From assembly GCA_030272585.1 (NCBI GenBank), contig BSYQ01000007.1, positions 2,360,001-2,424,000 of the forward strand: a stretch of 64,000 nt of DNA. The letters are read 5' to 3'. How positions within the stretch are numbered: position 1 is the stretch's first letter; each line of letters opens with the position of its first letter. This DNA comes from Bryopsis sp. KO-2023 (taxonomy: Eukaryota > Chlorophyta > Ulvophyceae > Bryopsidales > Bryopsidaceae). The position numbers and the translations under genes were made by a program. Below the pieces are notes generated by a model that ran no database searches, had not been told where the DNA came from, and worked only from the letters and a program-made list of their open reading frames with translations. This document shows, one piece after another, positions 22,983 to 31,981 of the stretch.

Positions 22983-25900
22983 ATGCAGAAATCCACCCAA
23001 AAGAACACGGGGCAAAGTGATTCTTTTGATGAGAGGAAAAATGCTACTGAGCATTCCTCTAAACCTCAAGTTTCCAAAAGAAAATCAGTCAGCCAACTGA
23101 CCAAAGCAGAGTTGAAAGCTCGCAAACAGTTGGGATTGTGCTGGTTTTGTGGAGAGACTTGGACACGAGGACATAAATGTGGAAAACCCAAAGAGGTTGT
23201 TACACATGCTTCTCAGAGGTCCAAGCCCCATGACTGGAAATTTCTGAGGCAAGATTTGAATTCTCATCCTAATTGTGACCCAATGGAAGTGGATAGTGCA
23301 CATTTAGCGCCTATCGTGACTCGTGGTCAAAAGAGAAAGGAGAAACAGGAAGAAGCACAAACTTCTGTCCCTCCAGAGGATGTGAATGAAAGATCTAATA
23401 TCCAATCAGACAAAACAATACTCAAGGCAGAGTTTCAGCGTCTCGAGTCACTCACGGGACAAGCGTTTAGCTTGGACGGGTGTGCTAACTCAGACCAAAC
23501 CAATGCCTTGTGTGCAAAGTTTTGTATTGGTGAGGGGTTTTTTGAGACTACTCTTTCGGGCGAGCATGTATGGCTGAATCCTCCATTCAAGGAGCTTCAC
23601 AAATACATTGATCACTATGTGAGAGAAAAGAATAAGTCTCGACACAATACTTCTTGTTGCATTCTGGTTCCACAGTGGAATAAAGAGCCGCATCCGGCCT
23701 TGGCCTCTATGAGACTAATTGCACAATACAAGAAGGGCATGGTTTTGTTCACCGCTATGAAAGGAAAGCGCCGGAAAAGACTTCCAGGTCTTCCTTGGCC
23801 AGTGAATGTATACTATGACCCACCTGTCCCCTTGGTACCAAAGGATACTCAAGATTTACTTACCCAAGACAGGATGTCAATGCACTTTGAGGGAACTCTT
23901 AGTGGCATTCCTGCCCATTGTCTTTTGGACTCAGGAGCTAAGGGATTAGCATTCCTTTCCAAGAGATTTTGTGAACAAAATGGGATTTCCTTCAAGGTAA
24001 CCACAAGTTCGCAAGCCGAATTGGCCAATGGGAGTTATATTGATATCTTAGGTGAAACAAAGATCTCTCTGAAAATTCAAGGCTTCCGCGAGAAGTTAAA
24101 TTGTTTGGTGATTGATCTGATGGAGAAATTTGATATCATTTTGGGTGATACGTGGTTGCGAAATCGCAAGGCAGTCTTGGCCTTCTTTGAGAAGAAGTGT
24201 GCCGTGACGAATTCCGCAAGTCAACGGATCTTGATACGCCAGGGTCTTTTGCCCAAGGCCACTGGTGGAGAACAAAGCATTCCCCACAAAAATGTTGGTT
24301 CCTTACTCACTATTCCACAGGTGAAGAGAAAACTCAAGGATTCCTCTCTTCAACCATTTCTGGTGGTAATTCGTGAAGTACAGGACGTACCCGCACATGT
24401 AAGTGTAGCGGAGGAAACCGGTGAATCAGATCAAGTCCCTGAGAAGGAGATGGAATCTCTCTTGGAGGAATTTGATGATTTGTTTGTAACTGGTTTGGCG
24501 GAATATCCCCCGAAAAGAGCCGTAGAAGTGGACATTCCTTTAGAAGAAGGTACACGTCCCGTAAACCGGCCACTTTTTCGGTATTCCCCCGCAGAGCGGC
24601 AAGAGATTCAGGATCAGTTGTCCGAACTCTTAGCCAAAAAGCTCATAAGACCTAGTTCTAGCCCTTGGGGTGCTCCAGTTCTTTTCGTACCGAAAAAGGA
24701 TGGAGGCTTCAGGATGTGCATAGACTACAGGGGTCTTAATAAAGTAACTATCCGGAATCAGTTCCCGATTCCACGGATCGACGATCTCTTGGATGAGTTA
24801 CAAGGCTCGAGATGTTTTACTTCTCTTGACCTGAGAGCCGGATACTGGCAGGTCAGAGTCAAGGAAGACGACATCCCCAAAACAGCCTTCAAAACACCCT
24901 TTGGTTTATTTGAGTACCGGGTGCTCCCGATGGGATTATCAAACGCACCGGCAGTGTTTCAGACACTGATGAACTCAGTCTTCCATGGTATGATTGGCAA
25001 ATATGTCTTGATCTACTTGGATGATATTTTAGTCTTTTCAAAGACACCAAAGGAACATTTGAAACATCTTCGAGAAGTATTACAAAGGTTGCGAGAACAT
25101 AAATTGTTCTTGAAGAAGTCCAAATGTGACTTCAACAAAACTGAGTTGCGCTACTTAGGCTTCGTGGTGGGCCGCAATGGTATCTCAGTTGACCCGAGTA
25201 AAACGGCTAAAGTGAAAAATTGGCCTCGTCCTAGTGGGGTGGATGACTTAAGGTCGTTCCTCGGACTCGCCAATTACTTTCGCAAGTTCGTACAGGGGTA
25301 TTCAGCCTTGGCTTCTCCAATGACTGATCTTCTCAAAAAGAAGAAGACATGGGAATGGACTCATGAGTGTGAGACAGCTTTTGAAGGGGTGAAAACGGCA
25401 CTCACGGAAGCACCAAGGTCGTTCCTCGGACTCGCCAATTACTTTCGCAAGTTCGTACAGGGGTATTCAGCCTTGGCTTCTCCAATGACTGATCTTCTCA
25501 AAAAGAAGAAGACATGGGAATGGACTCATGAGTGTGAGACAGCTTTTGAAGGGGTGAAAACGGCACTCACGGAAGCACCGTGTTTGGTTTTGCCGGACTT
25601 CTCTAAACCTTTCGAAGTAATCACTGATGCTTCTACAAAGGCAATTGGAGCAGTTCTCCTGCAAGAAGGACACCCAATAGCTTATGAAAGCAAAAAGCTG
25701 CAAGGTCCACAACTCAATTGGTCGACGAGTGATCAGGAAATGTATGCTACTGTGTATGCACTTCAATTATGGAGATGCTACTTGCAAGGCAGAAAATTCC
25801 GAGTGATTACCGACCATAGTCCAAACACATTCTTTCATTCCCGATCGACCTTGAATCGACGGCAGGTCCGCTGGCTAGAATTGCTCCATGATTTCCAATT

Positions 25901-27545
25901 TGAATGGGAGTATAGACCAGGGCGAGTAAATGTGGCTGATCCCTTGTCACGTATACCGTCTTCTCCTTCTTCAATTGGAGTATTATGCGAGACCGTGAGA
26001 TCGAGTGGCTTGGTTTCTAGACCGCGGGATCCTGAGGTCCCATCTCTGCCTCGGGGTTATCATACCCAGTTGGAGTCAAGGCTGGTTGAAGGGTACACCA
26101 AAGATCCTTGGTATCAAACTCTGGAAGCTGCCCAGATGTTACAGAACCAAGATGGAATTTGGTGGAATGGAAATGTGATATCAGTACCAAATGATGGATC
26201 ATTGAGACAAGAAATAATCCAAGATTGCCATAGCACTGTCTATTCGGGTCACTTTGGAGTGGCTAAGACAAGTCGGCAAATCAAGAAACATTTCTGGTGG
26301 CCTCAAATGGAGGACCAAATCAAATCCTATGTGCGAGGATGTGACTCATGTCAAAGGCATAAAGGGAGGCGAACAAAGCCACAAGGCCCTCTGAAACCCT
26401 TGCCTATCCCGAATGCACAATGGGAAAATGTTTCGATGGATTTTGTCACTAATCTCCCACCATCCAAAGGAGAAGGTCATGATGCAATCCTCGTATTCGT
26501 GGATATGTTGACCAAAATGGTTCATTTGGCGGCAACAAGTACAGAGTGCTCAGCCGTGGAAGCAGCAAAACTCTTTGTGAACCATGTATTCAAGGCACAT
26601 GGTATGCCAAAGAAGTTGGTCACAGATAGAGACCCGAGATTTGTATCGCACTTCTTCAGGGAGTTGTGCTATACATGGGAAATCTCACAGGCCTTGTCTT
26701 CGGCTTATCACCCACAAACAGATGGGCAAACCGAAGCTATGAACAAAGTCATGGAGGATACACTCCGCCACTTTGTCGGGCCATCCCAAAAGAATTGGGC
26801 GGATTTGTTACCGGTTGTAGAGTTTGCAATAAATAACTCTAAATCCGAAGCAACTGGTGAAACACCCTTCTTTCTGAATTATGGAAGAGATCCATGGACA
26901 GCATTGACTGCTCAGATCCCTAGAAAAGGGTCGAAGCAAGTGGCTGTACCAGAAGTTCAGAAAATGACGAATGAAATTCGGGAAGGGATTGTTGAGGCAA
27001 AGAAACGCCTTCAAGCCGCACAGCAACGCTTTAAAGCGCAAGCTGATCGCCATCGTGTACCAGTGCAAGTCAAAGTAGGAGACCTTGTATTATTAGATGC
27101 AAGAAATCTTCGACTCAAGCACCCAGGTTCACGTAAATTAACGCCAAAATGGGTAGGACCTTTCCCAATTGAGCGTGAAATAAATGAGGTTGCATTCAAG
27201 CTGAAGCTTCCTGCAACTTTGCCCATACATCCGGTGTTCCATGCTTCACTGTTAAAGCCATATTGGGCTAAAGGAACTGTACAACCACCACCACCTGTTG
27301 AGATCGAGGGAGATCTGGAGTGGGAGGTTGAGCGCATTCTTGATCGCAGAGAGCGACGCAGAGGGAAGAAATGCCATACAGAATACCTTGTGAAGTGGCT
27401 TGGTTATGGCCATGAACATAACTCTTGGGAACCCGAAGAAAATGTCTTGCATGCAAAGGAATTGGTTGATGCATTTCACCAATCGCAAGAACAGTCGACT
27501 GTAGTACCTCGCACGATCCGTAGAAGATCAAAAGCGAAGGTTTGA
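22983..27545 (+). CDS. Element B2 polyprotein: zinc knuckle, Dam-like methyltransferase domain, protease, RT, RNase H, integrase, chromodomain
   Basis: 1,520 residues in one frame. Residues 53-66 form a plant-chromovirus-type zinc knuckle (CWFCGETWTRGHKC). About 150-275 resemble phage-type DNA N6-adenine methyltransferase (Dam): FSLDGCAN at 162-169, NPPF at 199-202, then CCILVPQW. Protease DSG is at 316-318. RT has YLDD at 678-681. RNase H acidic residues are D882, E919, D944 and D986. The integrase HHCC finger is H1083, H1090, C1120, C1123, and the catalytic triad is D1153, D1215, E1251 (35-residue spacing). GPF is near 1392 and a chromodomain (EYLVKWLGYGHEHNSWEPEENV region) is at about 1446-1500. 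The RT-RNase H linker is tandemly duplicated (757-811 and 812-866). No capsid is seen. The chromodomain would bias integration to marked chromatin. Confidence 0.95.
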   Translation: MQKSTQKNTGQSDSFDERKNATEHSSKPQVSKRKSVSQLTKAELKARKQLGLCWFCGETWTRGHKCGKPKEVVTHASQRSKPHDWKFLRQDLNSHPNCDPMEVDSAHLAPIVTRGQKRKEKQEEAQTSVPPEDVNERSNIQSDKTILKAEFQRLESLTGQAFSLDGCANSDQTNALCAKFCIGEGFFETTLSGEHVWLNPPFKELHKYIDHYVREKNKSRHNTSCCILVPQWNKEPHPALASMRLIAQYKKGMVLFTAMKGKRRKRLPGLPWPVNVYYDPPVPLVPKDTQDLLTQDRMSMHFEGTLSGIPAHCLLDSGAKGLAFLSKRFCEQNGISFKVTTSSQAELANGSYIDILGETKISLKIQGFREKLNCLVIDLMEKFDIILGDTWLRNRKAVLAFFEKKCAVTNSASQRILIRQGLLPKATGGEQSIPHKNVGSLLTIPQVKRKLKDSSLQPFLVVIREVQDVPAHVSVAEETGESDQVPEKEMESLLEEFDDLFVTGLAEYPPKRAVEVDIPLEEGTRPVNRPLFRYSPAERQEIQDQLSELLAKKLIRPSSSPWGAPVLFVPKKDGGFRMCIDYRGLNKVTIRNQFPIPRIDDLLDELQGSRCFTSLDLRAGYWQVRVKEDDIPKTAFKTPFGLFEYRVLPMGLSNAPAVFQTLMNSVFHGMIGKYVLIYLDDILVFSKTPKEHLKHLREVLQRLREHKLFLKKSKCDFNKTELRYLGFVVGRNGISVDPSKTAKVKNWPRPSGVDDLRSFLGLANYFRKFVQGYSALASPMTDLLKKKKTWEWTHECETAFEGVKTALTEAPRSFLGLANYFRKFVQGYSALASPMTDLLKKKKTWEWTHECETAFEGVKTALTEAPCLVLPDFSKPFEVITDASTKAIGAVLLQEGHPIAYESKKLQGPQLNWSTSDQEMYATVYALQLWRCYLQGRKFRVITDHSPNTFFHSRSTLNRRQVRWLELLHDFQFEWEYRPGRVNVADPLSRIPSSPSSIGVLCETVRSSGLVSRPRDPEVPSLPRGYHTQLESRLVEGYTKDPWYQTLEAAQMLQNQDGIWWNGNVISVPNDGSLRQEIIQDCHSTVYSGHFGVAKTSRQIKKHFWWPQMEDQIKSYVRGCDSCQRHKGRRTKPQGPLKPLPIPNAQWENVSMDFVTNLPPSKGEGHDAILVFVDMLTKMVHLAATSTECSAVEAAKLFVNHVFKAHGMPKKLVTDRDPRFVSHFFRELCYTWEISQALSSAYHPQTDGQTEAMNKVMEDTLRHFVGPSQKNWADLLPVVEFAINNSKSEATGETPFFLNYGRDPWTALTAQIPRKGSKQVAVPEVQKMTNEIREGIVEAKKRLQAAQQRFKAQADRHRVPVQVKVGDLVLLDARNLRLKHPGSRKLTPKWVGPFPIEREINEVAFKLKLPATLPIHPVFHASLLKPYWAKGTVQPPPPVEIEGDLEWEVERILDRRERRRGKKCHTEYLVKWLGYGHEHNSWEPEENVLHAKELVDAFHQSQEQSTVVPRTIRRRSKAKV
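25251..25580 (+). repeat. 165-bp in-frame tandem duplication inside B2 pol
   Basis: Two 55-codon units, 25251-25415 and 25416-25580, nearly identical in nucleotides, each starting RSFLGLANYF and ending TALTEAP. The same duplication is in B1 at 16914-17243, so it existed in the parent element. Confidence 0.93.
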
Positions 27546-27694
27546 GACATCATATCACAGTAGGCCACTGGATGATGATGATCTTCTTTCTCTGAAAGTG
27601 CAAATGTCAAAAGACAACTATCTTTTGCTTGATGCCAATCAGCATTTGATTCCCTAGTAAAGCCGAGGGCGGCTTCACATCAGGGAGGGGGCAC

Positions 27695-27966
27695 TGTTAT
27701 AAGTGTACGCCGAGTATGTCTATGCACTACTAGAGCTCAAGGGTTAGTCGTGGGCACTAACATGGCTCTAGTCATATGCTTAAGGTCCATGAGATCATTA
27801 TAGCACGTGTGCTGAAAGGATGACTCATAGCAAGCCCAGGTGTCTCGCCCTGAGGTGATCCCTGTCATCTCAAGGGTCCCATCAAGGAGTGGGGGTTTGA
27901 TGGGTTAAAGGGACTTCAAGGAAGGGCGCTGGGAGGTTATTTTCCTGGAGAGAGAGGTTTATAACA
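27695..27966 (+). repeat. 3' LTR of B2 (272 bp)
   Basis: Matches 22167-22438. Followed by the CTACC duplication. Confidence 0.94.
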
Positions 27967-27971
27967 CTACC

Positions 27972-29891
27972 GGCATCGAGAAACACGAAATCGCTGAGTT
28001 CATGGGAAACCTGGAGCGAAAAGGAGTAGTCGAGCACCTCTTACCTGGACAGCGCGCTCATTTCTCCCCAGTTCTATTCTTGAGGAAGCCGTCAGGGAAA
28101 CTCCGCAAGACTGTCGACTTCAGGACGCTCAATGGCTATTCTCCTCCCTGGGGTTCGTCATCTCTGAATGTGCGTTCGGTGGTGGACTCCATCCCTGCGG
28201 AATGGACGACGTTCTCTGTCCTCGACCTCTCTGACGGTTTCTTCCAATTGGAAGTGTGTCCTTCCCTTCGCCCACTCTTTGGCTTCGAAACAGACGTCGG
28301 ACGCTATTGGTACCTCCGCCTTCCGCAGGGGTGGAGTTCATCACCAGGGCTGTTCCATGAACGCGTGAAGTCCGTTTTGGAGGGGAAGGCCGCCCGAAAT
28401 TTCGTCGACGATATCCTAGTAGGGGGAAGAAACCGCGCAGAGCATGACCTCCACCTTCACCAAGTTCTGGAACGCCTTCGCGAGATCGGGTGGTGCGTAA
28501 ACCCCTCGAAGGCCCAAATCGCTCGCTCGGAAGTCCAATTTCTCGGCTACACCCTGGGTCCTGAAGGCATTTCGTTAAAACACTTCTTGGAGCAACAGCG
28601 AAAAAACTTACCTCCTATCCGCTCTCCCAGCGATCTTCGGAAGGTCCTAGGGCTCTTCAATGTCTCGCGCGGAGTGTGCCCAGGCTACAGCGCATACGTG
28701 GAGCCCCTACACGCACAGCCACCGAACACTCCTGGAGAAACATTGGACCAACTGGCGAAAGAAGCATGGACGAAAATACTGGAGAACAACATCTCACTTA
28801 CGAGGGAAGAAGCCTCCACTTTCCACCTCCAAGTGGATTGGTCGGGAACTGGGCGAGGCTACGTGCTCTTCTCGGGACCGCCGGAACAAGGAAGGGTCGT
28901 CGCGCTCAACTCCCAACGGCTCTCGGGCGTTCCTCCGTCCAGCTTCTTGGGCGAACTCCAATGCCTCGCCTGGTCCCTGAGCGATGTCATGCCTTTGGTG
29001 GGAGCTCGACCTATCGTGGTTTACACTGATTCCCAAAGTGCTTACCACCGCTTACGCAATCCTCCTGGGCCAGACCTCATGTCGGACCTCCGCGCTGCTC
29101 GCCTCGTCGCTTGGATTTGGTCACACTTCCCTTCTCCTGGACGCATGCGAGTGGAGTTTCTGGCAGGTGAAAGCAATCCCTGGGCCGACCAACTGTCGCG
29201 ATGGTTCGCGAAGGAGGACGTCCCAGTCGTCAGCCCTATCCAGGTGTCGCCATCTCGTTCCGCGCTGCAAGCTCTTCACTCGGACGGTCACTGGAAGTCA
29301 CATAAACTCCAGTGGCAATGCCACCAAATGGGCTGGGACGTCAGCCTGTCGGAGATCCACGAAGTCGTTAAAAGCTGTAACACATGCCAACACTTCACGC
29401 CACCGAAGGAAAAAGAGACCTTAGGCTCTCCGACGAACCCAAAGCGGCCTGGCGAGAGCCTTAACATTGATTTGATAGGACCACTACCTGTTGATTCGAA
29501 AGGACACAGATACATAATGTGTTTGGTCGACGGACTTACTCGCCTTGGATTCGCTGTTCCGCTGAAGAAGTCGTCAACCCAATCCATCCTCGCTACTCTG
29601 GACATCTGGCTCAAGGCAGCTCCCACTCCAAACACGATTCTCACCGACGGTGCCAGCTACTTCCAGTCTTCCACGGTCTCCAATTGGGCCCACCGCCGTG
29701 GAATACGGTTGGATCGCGTTCCTGCACACCATCACAGAGCCAATGGATTGATAGAGCGGTTCAACCGAACGTTACTGGATCGTCTGAGAGTTTTGCAATT
29801 CGACCTGGGAGGAGAATGGAGTAATCACATCAACAGAGCCTTGGACCAGATCAACAATATGATTCACGACACCACAAAATACTCGCCTGCT
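27972..29891 (+). CDS. Element A polyprotein, segment 3: RT, RNase H, integrase core
   Basis: Continues segment 2 in frame after removing B2. The RT has SPVLFLRKPSGKLR, LDLSDGFFQLE and LPQGWSSSPGLFHE. Its catalytic FVDD is at 28401-28412, a Y-to-F variant of YVDD; the LPQG/SPxLF wording recalls retroviral RT more than ordinary Gypsy. RNase H follows (VDWSGTGRGYVLF, GELQCLAW, YTDSQSAYHRL). The integrase has an H/H/C/C finger (CNTCQ near 29,380), then D at 29469, D at 29646 and E at 29754, a DD35E spacing. The segment stops at the C-family junction at 29891 after KYSPA. The last part of the integrase resumes at 59458, with some residues apparently lost. Confidence 0.9.
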
Positions 29892-30500
29892 TGTAACCAA
29901 CAAATTGCGTCGCCTTGACCGCTGGGGTCACCCCTGCAGCCGTACTTAACGGTTGTGGTGGCGTTTCTGCAGAACTGGAACGGCAGAAGTGGGGACAGCC
30001 CCTCTTGAACTTGATCACACGGCCTTTGCAAGGCACTTTACTCAGGTCTCTTCTCAAAAGCTTTCTTACAACAATCAAAAAGGTCCACACTCGAACAAAA
30101 CACAAGAACCTAACCCAGAAGATCCGCACCAAGAAGAAGTACAATACCCTAAGATCAGCCGTTTAAATAGGCTGCAGCCTGACTCACCCTTGTCCCATTG
30201 ATCGCCTAGGATCCCACCTACTGATTAAGACAACCTAACCCATCAAGCCTAACTGATCTTTCTAACCACCCTAAGTCCACTCCCTCAGTACCAATCCCTA
30301 GGACTGTCCAACCTAGTCAACTCTGTAGCTGAACTGCTACCTCTAAACTGTGGCGGAACTGCCATGGCAGAACTGTCCCGGGGTGACTGCTAGCCCTACG
30401 TAATCCGTCTGGGACTGCCTCAAGCAGCATTCCCTCCCCTGATATCACTCTAGCCCTGGAGGTGACAAAATTGGTCGAGGCGACGTGGTTTGGGGTTACA
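29892..30500 (-). repeat. 3' LTR of C-minus copy 1 (609 bp)
   Basis: Bounded by TGTAACC and GGTTACA. The minus-strand 3' end reads CAATTTGTTGGTTACA, one T longer than in the other copies. Confidence 0.85.
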
Positions 30501-31255
30501 GCTGTAACCACTCCCCTCCTCCCTTGACTTTTGTCCCCAAAAGTTAAACTCAACCTCCCCCACTGAACTTCTTCTGTCCCTGGTCTTTAGTTGTTAGCTA
30601 GTTGTTCCTAGAACTTTTCCAAAAAGTATCAACAAGAAAATCTTTCTCTTAACTGCCTGACTGGCTACTATGTCTGTAGACGTAGTGCTCAGAAACACAA
30701 AACAAGTGCCCATTGTTACTGCAGATCCATTTTATTTTTAATTTCCACAGCAAAACTGTTCAAGGACATCAAAATGTAAACTAACAATGTTGTTCCTCAA
30801 ACAGGTCCCCCCTTTTTTTTCTTTTTAATCACAGCCATCAGCTGTTCTTTAAACCCAGCAGGACTGTTCAAAGAGCACTCGAATGTAAACCAGTGGTGCT
30901 GCACTTCAATCAGTTCCCCCCCCTTTTTTTTTCCTCATAGCTAACAGCTGTTCTTTCACCCCTATAGGTCAAAGTGACCAGTTTGTCCTTGTTTGTCCCT
31001 TGTTTACCCCCCTTTTCTTCCCCAGGTCTCTATTGAGCTCAAAAAGTATCAAACGGAAAGTTCTTTTCTTTATCGACTGACTGAATACTATTCCTGCAGA
31101 AATAGTACCCAAGAACAAAATAGAACCAAAAACAAAATAAAAACCCACCCACTGCTGCTGCAGAAATACAGCAATACCAAACAAAACAAACAATACAAAA
31201 CAAAACAAAACCAGAAAATACCATATTGTATTTCGCGATCCATCCGTACCACTAG
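30501..31255 (-). other. C-minus 3' untranslated region with diverged internal repeats
   Basis: Noncoding, with poly-T/poly-C runs. Two blocks resemble each other: 30622-30715 and 31039-31125, sharing AAAAAGTATCAA, CTGACTG and TACTAT-CTG-AGA-TAGT phrases. Two further about 110-bp blocks share GTTCAA..TGTAAAC and CAGCTGTTCTTT phrases. GGTTACAGCTGTAACC, a perfect 16-bp palindrome, spans the LTR junction at 30494-30509. The same layout is found next to every C 3' LTR here. Confidence 0.6.
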
Positions 31256-31573
31256 TCAATCGGTCTCCGAATGGTATGGTCGTCCTTTCCTTAGTTGAAC
31301 GCCCGGCTTCTGTAGAAGTTCTGCCACTTCATTTCTTTCTCCTCTCTCCGCTGTAAGCAAGGTGATGAGGTCCACTCCCAATCTCTCCCAAGCTCTCAAC
31401 GGTATATGCTGCCGTAATGGATGAAGTCCCTTAGGCGCTTTCTCTCTCCCATGCTGCCGTAATGGATATAGTTCCTTAGGCGCTTTCTGACTCTCTCTGC
31501 AGTTATGGCACGTCTGCCACACTTGCTCGTCCTCTTTTGAGATATAACTCTTGCTGCAGTGCAGCTGCTGCAC
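31256..31573 (-). pseudogene. Integrase remnant of family C
   Basis: About 105 codons keep the second half of an integrase zinc finger (VWQTCHNCRES) and a segment ending WERLGVDLI, which holds the first catalytic Asp. After that the reading is unrelated to integrase. A KAPKxLxPLRQH unit of about 14-17 codons is duplicated. The second and third acidic residues and the C-terminal domain are absent, so no active integrase can be made. Stop codons separate it from pol. Confidence 0.7.
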
Positions 31574-31981
31574 TCCTCTGGCTCAATCCTCTCCCGCCGA
31601 TGTGCGCATTCTGTCTGTGGATATCTCGAACCACAGACTATCGTTGTTCCTCATTTGGCACCTGTCGCCATTCTCTTTCTCTGCTCAAGTACTTGAGTGG
31701 GTGAGCATCTCCTGCTACCCTTCAATATCGTCGACTTCTTCTGTGCACTTTCGCCTCAGCTTGTCTCCCAGCAGGCAAATCCTTTCTTTCCAAATATTTC
31801 ATTTGATCCTTATCCATCCATTGATCCACTTTTTCCCCCTTGATCTTTTGCAACAACAATGGTAGGCAAGAAATATGCAAAAACCTCACAAAATTCAAGT
31901 GTCCCCTACCACTGTTGAGTACTTCCATTGGGACAACAATGGTTGCACCTTGTCAGCTCTGATCTGGGGTTCCATAGTAAA

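Larger units (their letters stand above)
22167..27966 (+). mobile_element. Element B2: chromovirus (Ty3/Gypsy) copy, plus strand
   Basis: Complete 5,800-bp element inserted in the RT-coding part of A. LTRs are 22167-22438 and 27695-27966. A purine-rich tract (AGGGAGGGGGCAC) precedes the 3' LTR. It lies in inverse orientation to B1, about 1.8 kb away. Confidence 0.95.

Noticed and set aside
14528-27966. B1 and B2 as arms of one large inverted-repeat transposon or DNA virus
   Set aside because: Each has its own LTR pair and its own 5-bp target duplication (AACCC, CTACC), so they are two separate insertions.
30622-31125. Repeats in the C 3' region as a CRISPR-like or satellite array
   Set aside because: Only two to four diverged units, not regularly spaced, inside a eukaryotic retrotransposon.
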